Below, one piece after another: positions 36,655 through 45,363 of a DNA stretch of 64,000 bases. Location: NCBI GenBank assembly GCA_963663365.2, contig CAXXIH010000003.1, positions 1 through 64,000 on the forward strand, in the 5' to 3' direction. Numbering within the stretch: the first letter of the stretch is position 1; the number at the start of each line of letters is the position of its first letter. The position numbers and the translations under genes were made by a program. Source of the stretch: G963663365 sp963663365. GTDB taxonomy: Bacteria > Hinthialibacterota > Hinthialibacteria > Hinthialibacterales > G963663365. Under the pieces are notes generated by a model, which did no database searches, was not told the origin of the DNA, and saw only the letters and a list, made by a program, of their open reading frames with translations.

Positions 36655-37761
36655 CTAAAGCAGACTTAGAAACTTGTGATTTGCGGCCGGAAAGGCATAG
36701 CGTGAGAACTGGGAGCGTGGAACCCATTTGATCGCGCTGTGATAAATCGCTTGGGGACGGCCGCCAACGAGTGTGCATAGGTAGAGGTGGATTGTTACTC
36801 GAAGGTGTGTGTAGGCGTGGTTTACGGATGTGACCAACTCGCCGACCTCGGTATCGATGCCCAGCTCCTCATCCAGTTCCCTGCGTAACGCCTCTTTGTG
36901 GGTTTCACCAGGTTCAACTTTCCCGCCTGGAAACTCCCACAATCCGCCCAGCATTCCATCGGGCGGCCTCTGGCCCAAAAGATACCGGCCGTTCCGGTAA
37001 ATGGCGGCGGCCACAACCTGCACATGAGGGACTTGTTTTTTCGGATCGCGAATAGGCAGCAGATGCTGCATGCCGGCGGCTTGTGCTTCACAGACTTTTT
37101 TTACCGGGCATTCGGCACATTTGGGGGATTTGGGCAGACATATCCTGGCTCCCAACTCCATCATCGCTTCATTAAAGGCGCCCGGATCCTTGCCACGCAC
37201 CAAGATCTCAGCGGCGGCCCACAATTGGTGTTGGGCTTGAGTTGTATCAATGGAGTCCTCGAGACGCAGAATCCTGGCGAGCACGCGCTTAACATTCCCA
37301 TCTAAAATCGGCGCTTGTTTACCGTAGGCGATGCTGGCGATTGCCCCCGCGGTATAACGTCCGACGCCGGGCAGGTTGAGCAGACCTTCTGCTGTCTCCG
37401 GAAACTCCCCGCCGTGATCCTTAACCACCGTTTGCGCCGCTTTGTGCAGATTCTGCGCTCGGCGATAATAACCCAAACCTTCCCAAAGTTTTAACACATC
37501 ATCGAAATCCGCATTTGCCAGCTGATTTACCGTGGGAAATTGTCCAAGAAAACGTTCGTAATAGGGAATGACAGTCTCTACTCGTGTCTGCTGCAAGAGG
37601 ATTTCCGATAGCCAAACCTTGTAGGGATCGTTTGTGCGCCGCCAAGGCAGATCACGGGCCTCGGCGCGGAACCAATTAAGAAGGCTTCTTCTTAAGGATG
37701 CCTTCTTAAGTTTTGCATGTTGAGATAGTTCCATAGGTGTTTCGTGTCTGTCCCTGCGCAT
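36655..37761 (-). CDS. mutY: A/G-specific adenine DNA glycosylase MutY
   Basis: 368 residues. N-terminal catalytic domain with WLSEILLQQTRVETVIPYY, helix-hairpin-helix LLNLPGVGRYTAGAIAS and ILDGNVKRVLARIL (catalytic Asp), then the 4Fe-4S loop C-x6-C-x2-C-x5-C (CLPKSPKCAECPVKKVC). A C-terminal NUDIX-like domain has GGLWEFPGGKVEPGETHKEA and RRELDEELGI, which recognises 8-oxoG. Removes adenine opposite 8-oxoguanine. The ATG may be 37761 or 37734; neither has a well-spaced RBS. Confidence 0.94.
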   Translation of the reverse strand: MRRDRHETPMELSQHAKLKKASLRRSLLNWFRAEARDLPWRRTNDPYKVWLSEILLQQTRVETVIPYYERFLGQFPTVNQLANADFDDVLKLWEGLGYYRRAQNLHKAAQTVVKDHGGEFPETAEGLLNLPGVGRYTAGAIASIAYGKQAPILDGNVKRVLARILRLEDSIDTTQAQHQLWAAAEILVRGKDPGAFNEAMMELGARICLPKSPKCAECPVKKVCEAQAAGMQHLLPIRDPKKQVPHVQVVAAAIYRNGRYLLGQRPPDGMLGGLWEFPGGKVEPGETHKEALRRELDEELGIDTEVGELVTSVNHAYTHLRVTIHLYLCTLVGGRPQAIYHSAIKWVPRSQFSRYAFPAANHKFLSLL

Positions 37762-38143
37762 CTTCCCTGGATTGAAGTGTTGTGAAAAGGGCGGATGGGG
37801 CTCTTGATCGTTTGTAATTTTAAAGTGATGTAATTTGAATATACCAATTTGCTATTAAAGATAATGATAATAGCTTAATATATTAATATAATGTAAAATG
37901 GTTTATGTTCACCATGGTTGATATAGGTGCCTCATCATGGCGATTTGTGGTTGGCTTCGTCTTGTTTACGTATTCCATAGATCGTGTCTTGTTGAAGGGG
38001 AGAGATACAAATGTAGTCCTCAAAAGCAGACCGGTACAATCCTGAAGTAACCTTGACCTTATGCAAAGCGTGCATGCAGTCTGTTCGGATGGCGTAGGGG
38101 AAAATCTCCCGGGGAAGGATGGGAGAAATACGGAGAGGAACCT
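37762..38143. promoter_or_regulatory. Divergent upstream region of mutY and the formylglycine-generating enzyme gene
   Basis: Strongly AT-rich from about 37815 to 37910, fitting two divergent promoters. GATAATGATAAT at 37860-37871 resembles two thirds of a Fur box, but the third, inverted hexamer is absent. The RBS for the FGE gene is GGAGAGG about 8 bases upstream of 38144. Confidence 0.35.
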
Positions 38144-39127
38144 ATGCCTGAAGATTGTAAGCCCAAGCCCTGTTGTGCGCCCAGCGCCGAAACCAAAGCA
38201 TCTGCCGGAACCTGTTGCCCGTCCGCGGTTGAGCCTGCGCGCGAATTGAAGCGTATCAATACCGGCTCCACCAAAGGCATGAAACGTCTGCCGGGCGGCG
38301 CCTTTTTAATGGGCACCGACCTTGATATGGGATTTCCTGAAGATGGCGAAGGCCCGGTTCGGGAAGTCACTTTGGACCCATTTTTCATTGATGTTTGTGT
38401 AGTCACCAATCGCCAATACAAAGAGTTCACAAAGGCCACCGGTTACCGTACCGATGCCGAGCGGTATGGATGGTCCTATGTATTTCATAATCAACTGCCC
38501 GCCAAGCACGCTCATCGTTTGGTGAACGACACCGTGATGGGACTTGAATGGTGGTGCAAAGTGGATGGCGCGTGCTGGCGGCGTCCGGAAGGCCCCGGTT
38601 CGAATATTAAAAAACGCATGGATTATCCCGCGATCCATATCTCATGGAATGATGCGCAAGCCTATGCGGAGTGGGCCGGGAAACGTCTGCCCACCGAGGC
38701 CGAGTGGGAGTATGCGGCGCGTGGGGGAATGGTGCAGAAAATTTTCCCGTGGGGGGATGAACTCACGCCCGGCGGAAAGCATCTCAGCAATACTTGGCAG
38801 GGCGAATTCCCCATTCACGATAACGCCGAAGATGGCTTCGCGGGGCCGTGCCCGGTGAAAACCTATCCGCCTAATGGGTACGGTTTGTATTGTATTACCG
38901 GCAATGTTTGGGAGTGGTGTTGGGATTGGTTCTGTCCCACGTTTCATCTCAATGGTCCGCGTAGCAATCCTACAGGTCCCCCAACCGGGGAACGCAAAAT
39001 GATGAAAGGCGGCTCGTTTTTATGTCACGATTCTTATTGCAATCGCTACCGGATTACTGCCCGTACCTCCAATACCATCGATAGTTCCACCGGCAACCTT
39101 GGCTTTCGTTGTGTACGCGATCTATGA
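38144..39127 (+). CDS. Formylglycine-generating enzyme (sulfatase-activating, SUMF1 family) with Cys-rich N-terminus
   Basis: Oxidises a cysteine of sulfatases to formylglycine. The FGE-sulfatase core starts at residue about 46 (MKRLPGGAFLMGTD) and runs to the end. Unlike many SUMF1 homologues it keeps both copper-binding/catalytic cysteines, Cys294 and Cys299 in GGSFLCHDSYCNRYR, spaced as in human FGE, so genuine sulfatase-activating activity is expected. WNDAQAYAEWAGKRLPTEAE and GNVWEWCWDWF are also typical. The first 30 residues hold six cysteines in CKPKPCC and TCC groups, an unusual addition that could bind copper. No sulfatase is in the window. The last 295 bases are duplicated at 52305. 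Confidence 0.92.
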   Translation: MPEDCKPKPCCAPSAETKASAGTCCPSAVEPARELKRINTGSTKGMKRLPGGAFLMGTDLDMGFPEDGEGPVREVTLDPFFIDVCVVTNRQYKEFTKATGYRTDAERYGWSYVFHNQLPAKHAHRLVNDTVMGLEWWCKVDGACWRRPEGPGSNIKKRMDYPAIHISWNDAQAYAEWAGKRLPTEAEWEYAARGGMVQKIFPWGDELTPGGKHLSNTWQGEFPIHDNAEDGFAGPCPVKTYPPNGYGLYCITGNVWEWCWDWFCPTFHLNGPRSNPTGPPTGERKMMKGGSFLCHDSYCNRYRITARTSNTIDSSTGNLGFRCVRDL

Positions 39128-39597
39128 GCCTGAAAAAGAGAGCGCTTCGATTACCCAAACCAAGTTTCCAGCATGAAATGTCTGTGCGCGCCGGTCATAA
39201 TCAAAGGCAGCCAAATTAATCCGTGGATGACGCCGAACCAAAAGATATCTGAGAATCCATCCAATTGAAAAGCGCGATAAATCAACATGTAATAAACCAC
39301 GGTGGCTGCAAGATTGAATATGGGAATTCCCGTGAAATATCCCAGGATGACGAACGGAACTGTAATTAAGATAACGGCAATGGCCGCCATGGCATCGGCC
39401 TTGAAATCAGGTGGCGAATCATCACCACTTATTCGATCCTGAATTTGGCCGGTAAGAACCAGCGCGACCCATGCCACCGGGACGGCAATGGTCATTTGAG
39501 GAATTGTGAAAAAGACAAATCCGAGAAATCCCATCGGGAAACCCTCCTTCGAAAGCCCTCAGTGCAAATATCCATGCCTCTTAGACCCGGCTTCAAA
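38833..39597 (+). repeat. Direct repeat copy A (765 bp)
   Basis: Matches 52305-53069 at a constant offset of 13,472 bases with no indel. It contains the 3' end of the FGE gene and the whole 127-residue membrane-protein gene. Identity is near-complete inside the genes and falls clearly after about 39550. Homology can be followed more weakly to about 39650, where a hairpin motif has decayed in this copy. Confidence 0.95.
39151..39534 (-). CDS. Small four-helix membrane protein of unknown function (copy A)
   Basis: 127 residues with about four membrane segments (MTIAVPVAWVALVLTG; AAIAVILITVPFVILGYF; IFNLAATVVYYMLIY; the last near FWFGVIHGLIWLPLIM) and a cytoplasmic loop QDRISGDDSPPDFK. GGAGG 10 bases upstream of the ATG supports expression. 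Its 3' end faces the FGE gene 23 bases away. An identical protein is encoded at 52623-53006. The family is not recognised. Confidence 0.7.
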   Translation of the reverse strand: MGFLGFVFFTIPQMTIAVPVAWVALVLTGQIQDRISGDDSPPDFKADAMAAIAVILITVPFVILGYFTGIPIFNLAATVVYYMLIYRAFQLDGFSDIFWFGVIHGLIWLPLIMTGAHRHFMLETWFG

Positions 39598-39631
39598 CCA
39601 CCATCTTACAATCGTGCCCGGGTGGATTTAA

Positions 39632-39745
39632 CTCCTGCCGAGCCACTGGTTGTTCAAAGACAAACATGTATCTGCATTAGCACAAGAGGCGATACAATGG
39701 ATTGCCAATCGCCAAAACGCCCCCGCTATCCACCCAACTCTTTTA
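39632..39745 (+). repeat. Degenerate copy of the intergenic hairpin repeat
   Basis: Contains the right half of the GGCGA-NNN-TCCT-NNN-GAGCC hairpin (CTCCTGCCGAGCC at 39632-39644), the AAACATGTATCT tag, a hairpin GCGAT/ATCGC with inner CAAT/ATTG (39689-39712), and a CCCCCGCTATCCACCCAACT tag. The same elements in the same order occur at 44981-45310 and 49859-50225. Confidence 0.7.
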
Positions 39746-39751
39746 AATCCA

Positions 39752-39786
39752 AAAACAAAAGGCGGATTGATTCAATCCGCCTTTAT
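39752..39786 (-). terminator. Terminator of the DUF1080 operon
   Basis: GGCGGATTG (39761-39769) pairs with CAATCCGCC (39773-39781) around a 3-base loop. On the minus strand TTTTGTTTTT follows, on the plus strand TTTATT, so it may act in both directions. It lies 45 bases past the DUF1080 stop. Confidence 0.85.
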
Positions 39787-39826
39787 TACATACACCGTTT
39801 TCTTTCCCGCTTTAGGAAATTTTCTC

Positions 39827-40591
39827 TTACTTCAAATTCAACGGCACCATCCGAATATTCCGGTAAGCCACCGGGCCATGATCACCCTGAAGCATGAGCG
39901 GCCCGCGTGCAGCCTCCGGCTTTTCGAGTGATGCACGCGTATTGCCGGTCAATTCCACATTCTCATGCACAACAACTCCATTGTGGATTACTGAAACAAA
40001 ACGTGCATTCTCGATCTTCTCCCCCTGCGCATTGAACCGCGGGGCGCGGAAAATAGCATCGAAACTCTGCCATTTGCCCGGCGCTTTGCTGGCATTCACA
40101 CGCGGCGGATGCCCTTCATAGGACTTATCATCTTTATGCCGCGCATAAATCCCTCCGCAATCCGAAAACGCCATCTCGGTCTTCCCATAGCTGTCCAAAA
40201 CTTGAATCTCATACAGCCCTTGGAAATAAACACCCGAGTTCGAGTCTTTGGGCACCACAAACTCGATATGCAAATAGCAATCGCCATGCTCGTAATCCGT
40301 TAAGAGATTGCTGGTATGGCCCTCGTCGCCGTTTACAAATATCCCTTTTCCGGGCTTGATATTCAATTTCTTGACATTGGGAACCGCGGTCACATCTTCC
40401 GCGACACGCCATTCGTGCGGGCTTTTCAGTCCATGCCATCCCTTCAAGGACTCTCCATCGAACAAATCGATGGTATCCATATCTTGCGCATCGGCATTGG
40501 AACATACCGTCTGTAGAGGCAGTAGCGGAACCAAGACAAAGGTCGCAACAGAAACCAAGGAATAAAGAGAAGCCGGTTTATAGAGTCTCAT
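39827..40591 (-). CDS. DUF1080 / 3-keto-disaccharide hydrolase family secreted protein
   Basis: 254 residues: signal peptide (SLVSVATFVLVPLLPLQTV), then the DUF1080 concanavalin-like fold beginning DLFDGESLKGWHG, with NLLTDYEHGDCYLHIEF, YFQGLYEIQVLDSYG and PLMLQGDHGPVAYRNIR. The family binds or hydrolyses oxidised glycosides; members act with Gfo/Idh/MocA sugar dehydrogenases, of which three lie close by. It follows the 1005-residue gene by 63 bp on the same strand and is ended by a terminator. Confidence 0.9.
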   Translation of the reverse strand: MRLYKPASLYSLVSVATFVLVPLLPLQTVCSNADAQDMDTIDLFDGESLKGWHGLKSPHEWRVAEDVTAVPNVKKLNIKPGKGIFVNGDEGHTSNLLTDYEHGDCYLHIEFVVPKDSNSGVYFQGLYEIQVLDSYGKTEMAFSDCGGIYARHKDDKSYEGHPPRVNASKAPGKWQSFDAIFRAPRFNAQGEKIENARFVSVIHNGVVVHENVELTGNTRASLEKPEAARGPLMLQGDHGPVAYRNIRMVPLNLK

Positions 40592-40654
40592 TTTTAAATC
40601 CTTTCAATTGAACCGTGCTGTTATTTTAACGCATTTAGGTCAACTTCAGTCAAC

Positions 40655-43600
40655 TTATTCCTTCCCTGTCAAATAAAGCCAACGATTGTTAAACGAACCA
40701 TCGGAGGTAAAGGTTAAAATAGAGCCGCTGACTACACATGGAATTTCTTTTCCCATACTTCCCGGTTTTGCCCCCTCGGCAAAGAGATGAGCATCGGTAT
40801 AGGGCTGTTCCAGGGGTATTGTAAAACTGCCTTTGCCAATCACTCGGAGTTGCAGAACCGCGCCGCCGGAAACACGCCTTTCCGGCAATGTGGGAGCCCA
40901 AGCAATTTGAGCCGGGGCGGAGTCGGCAAAAACGGTCATTTTCCCATCGATAGTGATACGGTCCGCGCCGCTCCCCGCAAACCCGATTAAGTCATTGTTG
41001 GAGTTTACCCGGAATGTCACCACAGACCGGCCTGAATAGCTAACCTTATGTCCGTCGACCAGAAAGCCGTTAAGTTCGATTGCATCCGAAGGCGGCGGGC
41101 AACGTTCTATATATTCACGGTCCTTTTCGGCATCACGCGAAAATCCGCCGTGCCAATCCTCGACAATCTCACGCAAATGGGGAGCAATCGAAACCGCGCC
41201 ATTCGGAAAACGGCAGGCCAAATAGGGGCTTGTACGCGATACATAATCGGGATTGTCGTTGTCGATGGCAAACTTACCCTTCTTGGGATAAGCGCCCAAT
41301 GCATCAAGAATCTCAAACCAATTACGCGTTTCATAACCAAGGCTTTTGGATTGATCGTCGCGCGGACGGTAGCCGAGAAATGTAAGAGTTCCCCCGCTCG
41401 CCAGTTTTTTCACGGTTCCGAGCACCTGCTGATCTTGTTTGGCCACAACAGAAACGCCATCTTTGGGGGTAACCGGATAGATGCGGTCTACGAGAAAATG
41501 CGTAAGAATCGTCTGAGGCTGAACCTTGCTCAGTTCTCCCTCAAACTCGATAACCGCTCCCGGCGCATACCATCCGATAGTCTCACGCGGTACATAATCC
41601 ACTCCGAAAAGTTCCTCCCAGTCTTCCAAAACGGGATTCCCATCCCGATCCAAAATCGGCGGTATCCCGGACCAAACCACCACACCGCCGCCTTCCGCCA
41701 GTTCCCGCATCATCTCCATCATTTTACGGCTGGGGAAAGGCTCAAACGGAATCGCCAGCGTCGTAAACGTGCGGCCTGCCATATGGATTTTGCCATCCCG
41801 GACCTCGGCGCGTTCAAGCAATTTATCTTGCGTGACATAATTCGCATAGGAATACTGAGTCATCCAACCGCCGAAACGTTCATCGACAGCGACCAAATCC
41901 AATGGCCATAACATCAATACATCTGTATCGCGATGTTGCATATCCTGCACCAACCCGTGCAAAGGTGACCCGGCGGCTCCATAGGCGCTGGCCAAAGCCG
42001 ACCGGCGCATCGCCAACTCGTGAGGCATCCCCCAATGCGCGCCGTAGGAGTAAGGAATCTCATTCAAAATGCCGGTGGAACAGGCCAGCGCTAATCCCAG
42101 ATAATCGCGGTCCAGCCATCCACCTTCCGCATAATCGTTGCCTGTTCCGGTGAGGTAATCGCCCCAGGCAAAATAGTCGTAACACGCCGATGCTGCCTGC
42201 TGCACCGTATTGGACCAAATGAAATTGGAGGTGTATTCGTACTTGTGACGGTATTCGTTTTCCTGCCCGCCATCCCATTTATCGATAGTCGGACTCTCCG
42301 CCCAGGTGGCATGAGCCCGCGTATGCAGTAGATGCCCCATACGCGTTTCCGCGTGACGTTTGGCACGGACAAAAAGATCCACAACGCCGTTCTGTAGGAA
42401 ACGGTAATACCGCGAGCGGAATAATGCCGTTTCGGCAATTGCCTCCGGCGTCCGGCCCCACACATGCATAACATCCGCTTTGGCGTCGAGTTCGTTACTG
42501 AAATCTTCCTGTCCGTGGACAAAATAAATCAGGTACTTCGCAAAATCCTTGTATTGCTCTCCATAACGTTTGGAAAATTCATTGACCAATCCGTCACTCA
42601 CATAACGCATTGCCAACTCGCCGTGATCGTGGTGGCGAAAATAGACCCAATCCTGTTGGATGTGCATCTCATCGGAATAGAGTCCGGTAAGTTTCACACC
42701 CGCATCCGCGTACTTGTCAAGCAGATTGGTTAGGTAGGGCAAAGCCTTATCGCTAAAATAGTCCATCTCCGGTGTGGCATACTGCTGAACCACAAACACC
42801 CGGTTCAACGGACCAAGATCGGTTTGTCCGCTTCCATACACACGTATCCGCTGCGCTTCAAAATCGCCCGGCGAAACCGTCAGCCCATCGTAAACTTCCA
42901 CTTTCGCCGTATCCGTAATTTCAACAATCTCATCGGGATTAACTTCACGGTACCGGGTGCCACCGATTCCTTTTTCTTGAAATGCAAAGACACGCACTCC
43001 TTCATCGGCCAGATTGATTGCCCCTTTGTTGTTCACCCAACGTTTATGCCGCCAGAGTTGAACGTTATAGACACCGGTCTCCGGATCCCGCAATCCTTTG
43101 CGGTAGTGCATCCACTTTCCATGCTCGCCGGTGGCGGCGGCATAAGCCGGGCCGATTTCGAGCGGACTTAAAAGGCTCAGTTCTAGAGCCATACCGTGCT
43201 CTTCCGCGTACTTGCTAATAGCCGCCATACGCTCGATGTATTCATCCATATCCGGTGTCAGACGGCGCGGTTTATCGCCTTGGCCCGGACGGTACTGGCT
43301 AAAGAAATGATCGAAAGCAACTACCAGGGTCCTATGTCCGGCTTTTTGGCCTCGTTCACAGATGCCTCGAAGACTGTCGAAGTGTTCTTGACGCCCGGTG
43401 CTTAGATTAATTTCTTTGTCCGGATCAGAGAGCGCCAAAAGATCGTCGTCACTGACCAAAATGATATGCGGGCGGGGCAGGCTGAATGCCCAGGGGCCCG
43501 GAAAACGCACCAAATCGCTTTCATACACATCCTCAGGGACCTTGGGGCCGAGATCGCGGCCCGGACCGGACTCCGCCGCAGGCACGGACATGGCAAACAC

Positions 43601-43672
43601 AGCCATTACAAGCGTAAAAGTTATGCACAGTGGTAGGGAAATCGTCAAGGATTTGTCTGTTTTCTGTTTCAT
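40655..43672 (-). CDS. Very large secreted glycoside-hydrolase-like protein
   Basis: 1005 residues with an N-terminal signal peptide (CITFTLVMAVFAMSVPAA). Residues about 60-560 look like a TIM-barrel glycosidase of the GH-A type: HRTLVVAFDHFFSQY, ELSLLSPLEIGP, LTGLYSDEMHIQQDWVYF (candidate acid Asp/Glu) and LLHTRAHATWAES. A GATase-like segment (MMRELAEGGGVVVWSG) as in beta-galactosidase family 42 follows near residue 680, then beta-sandwich modules to the end. The exact GH family cannot be named. Extracellular glycan breakdown feeding the adjacent symporter and dehydrogenases is likely. Confidence 0.6.
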   Translation of the reverse strand: MKQKTDKSLTISLPLCITFTLVMAVFAMSVPAAESGPGRDLGPKVPEDVYESDLVRFPGPWAFSLPRPHIILVSDDDLLALSDPDKEINLSTGRQEHFDSLRGICERGQKAGHRTLVVAFDHFFSQYRPGQGDKPRRLTPDMDEYIERMAAISKYAEEHGMALELSLLSPLEIGPAYAAATGEHGKWMHYRKGLRDPETGVYNVQLWRHKRWVNNKGAINLADEGVRVFAFQEKGIGGTRYREVNPDEIVEITDTAKVEVYDGLTVSPGDFEAQRIRVYGSGQTDLGPLNRVFVVQQYATPEMDYFSDKALPYLTNLLDKYADAGVKLTGLYSDEMHIQQDWVYFRHHDHGELAMRYVSDGLVNEFSKRYGEQYKDFAKYLIYFVHGQEDFSNELDAKADVMHVWGRTPEAIAETALFRSRYYRFLQNGVVDLFVRAKRHAETRMGHLLHTRAHATWAESPTIDKWDGGQENEYRHKYEYTSNFIWSNTVQQAASACYDYFAWGDYLTGTGNDYAEGGWLDRDYLGLALACSTGILNEIPYSYGAHWGMPHELAMRRSALASAYGAAGSPLHGLVQDMQHRDTDVLMLWPLDLVAVDERFGGWMTQYSYANYVTQDKLLERAEVRDGKIHMAGRTFTTLAIPFEPFPSRKMMEMMRELAEGGGVVVWSGIPPILDRDGNPVLEDWEELFGVDYVPRETIGWYAPGAVIEFEGELSKVQPQTILTHFLVDRIYPVTPKDGVSVVAKQDQQVLGTVKKLASGGTLTFLGYRPRDDQSKSLGYETRNWFEILDALGAYPKKGKFAIDNDNPDYVSRTSPYLACRFPNGAVSIAPHLREIVEDWHGGFSRDAEKDREYIERCPPPSDAIELNGFLVDGHKVSYSGRSVVTFRVNSNNDLIGFAGSGADRITIDGKMTVFADSAPAQIAWAPTLPERRVSGGAVLQLRVIGKGSFTIPLEQPYTDAHLFAEGAKPGSMGKEIPCVVSGSILTFTSDGSFNNRWLYLTGKE

Positions 43673-43818
43673 GGGATAAGTCGCTTCTCGGTTTGTTCGT
43701 TGTAAAGCCTGTTTTAGGACAGCCTGGATTAGACTATCATTTCCCTAGTCACGTTAATACCGCATCGTGTATTGGAATTGAATACGATAATCCGCAACCA
43801 AACCAAGTGAGACCGAAT

Positions 43819-44925
43819 ATGCAAAAAAGCCAAGACTCAAAGACCATGAACCGGCGTAAATTCTCCAAACTCGCCGGAGGCTCCACAGTAACCGCATTGG
43901 CAATGTCAACCGGAGTTCTTTCCAAGTCCGCACAAGCAGCCGGTGAAAAAATAAAGATCGGCCAGATCGGAACCGGACATGCCCACGCGCCGGGCAAAGC
44001 CGAAACAATCAAGAAGTTTTCTGACCAATACGAATTTGTGGGAATTGTGGAACCGGATCCCGAGTTGCGTCAACAGGCCCAACAAAATGATGCTTATAAG
44101 GATGTACCTTGGCTATCCGAAGAAGAATTACTCAACACGCCGGGCCTAAAGGCGGTTGCGGTCGAGACCACCGTCCGCGATCTCGTCCCCACCGCTCAAC
44201 ATTGCATTGATGCGGGGCTTCACGTGCATTTAGATAAACCTGCAGGCGAGTCGCTCGATGCGTTTCGGACTCTTTTAAACAGCGCAACCAAAAAGAATCT
44301 CGTCATCCAGATGGGCTACATGTACCGCTATCACCCCGCTTTCCAACTCTGCCAACGCGCAGTGAAAGAAGGCTGGCTGGGCGAAGTCTTTGAACTCCAC
44401 GCCGTATTGAGCAAAGAAGTTAACGATCAAAAACGGAAAGAGATTGGCGAGTACGCGGGCGGAAGCATGTTTGAACTAGGCTGTCACTTAATTGATTTGG
44501 TCGTGCTGATATTGGGAGCGCCGCAAAAAGTCACTGCCTATACACGCAAAACACGAGCGCCTGAGGACACCTTGGCCGATAACCAACTGGCTGTTTTTGA
44601 ATACCCCAAGGCCACCGCGACCGTACGCAGCACTTTGATTGAACCGTATGGATTCTTACGTAGACAATTTGTAATCTGCGGAACAGGAGGCGTGATCGAC
44701 ATCCGTCCCTTGGAACCACCCAAAATAAAAATGGCTCTGACAGAACCTCATGGCGGCTATTCAAAAAGATACCAGGATGTGGAGCTGCCGGAGGTTACCG
44801 GACGTTATGATGCCGATTTCACGGATCTGGCGAAAATCATATGCGGAGAAAAAACCCCTGATTTCTCGCCCGAACATGACCTCGCAACCCACAAGGCCAT
44901 CTTAGAAGCCAGCGGTGTGCTTTAG
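43819..44925 (+). CDS. Gfo/Idh/MocA family oxidoreductase with Tat-like leader
   Basis: About 368 residues. The N-terminus (MNRRKFSKLAGGSTVTALAM) is a twin-arginine-like signal. The Rossmann domain follows (KIKIGQIGTGHAHAPGKA), with LHVHLDKPAGESLDAF in place of the usual EKP motif, and GGSMFELGCHLIDLVVLILG in the C-terminal sheet domain. Probably a periplasmic NAD(P)-dependent sugar or inositol dehydrogenase; the substrate is unknown. The frame is open further upstream; ATG 43819 or 43846 both give the leader. Confidence 0.82.
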   Translation: MQKSQDSKTMNRRKFSKLAGGSTVTALAMSTGVLSKSAQAAGEKIKIGQIGTGHAHAPGKAETIKKFSDQYEFVGIVEPDPELRQQAQQNDAYKDVPWLSEEELLNTPGLKAVAVETTVRDLVPTAQHCIDAGLHVHLDKPAGESLDAFRTLLNSATKKNLVIQMGYMYRYHPAFQLCQRAVKEGWLGEVFELHAVLSKEVNDQKRKEIGEYAGGSMFELGCHLIDLVVLILGAPQKVTAYTRKTRAPEDTLADNQLAVFEYPKATATVRSTLIEPYGFLRRQFVICGTGGVIDIRPLEPPKIKMALTEPHGGYSKRYQDVELPEVTGRYDADFTDLAKIICGEKTPDFSPEHDLATHKAILEASGVL

Positions 44926-44980
44926 CAAATAGGTGTACTGTCACAAATAGCCGTGTGTCATAACTAAACCGAACCTGCTC

Positions 44981-45355
44981 CGCAGGGTGCTGACCAGAAA
45001 AATCATTGCTCTTAAATTATGAAATCGTGAGGCGTTAGTCCCGCCTTAGCGGGATCAACGGCGGTCACACCGGCGGGAGGGCGAGTCTCCTGACGAGCCG
45101 CTGTATGTTTTAAGCTAAACATGTATCTCTTTAGGGTGGCGCAGGGTGAATCGCCTTGCAGGGTGCTGATTAGGAATATCTAATAAATACACCCTGAAAT
45201 CGTGTGCCGTTAGGCGTCACGTCCAGCCTGGTCACAGGCGCCGTTAGGCGCAAGAGGCCGTACAAAGGTTTGCTTACCGCACAAACTCCCCCGCCATCCA
45301 CCTAACTCCGTAAATTTTTCGTGCCCTTCTTCCCATTTCGCGCTTTCGTGGTTCT
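44981..45355 (+). repeat. Composite intergenic hairpin repeat R1
   Basis: Fills the gap between two oxidoreductase genes. It contains two copies of a GCAGGGTGCTGA...ATCGTG module (44982 and 45158), GTTA-loop hairpins at 45031-45040, 45206-45215 and 45238-45251, GTCA-loop hairpins at 45059-45072 and 45226-45239, TCCCGC-CTTA-GCGGGA at 45039-45054, one GGCGA-GTC-TCCT-GAC-GAGCC hairpin at 45080-45099, a CCGT...ACCGC hairpin at 45257-45280, and at the end a TTCGTGCCC...GCTTTCGTGGTTC tag. No coding frame is credible here. Confidence 0.85.
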
Positions 45356-45363
45356 ATTTTCTC

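Noticed and set aside
37860..37871. Fur box before the FGE gene (GATAATGATAAT)
   Set aside because: Only two of three hexamers fit and the region is simply AT-rich; no iron gene is adjacent.
41048..41911. 287-codon plus-strand frame inside the 1005-residue secreted protein gene
   Set aside because: Antisense shadow of a gene with a signal peptide and recognisable fold; Arg/His/Ile-rich text with no family resemblance.
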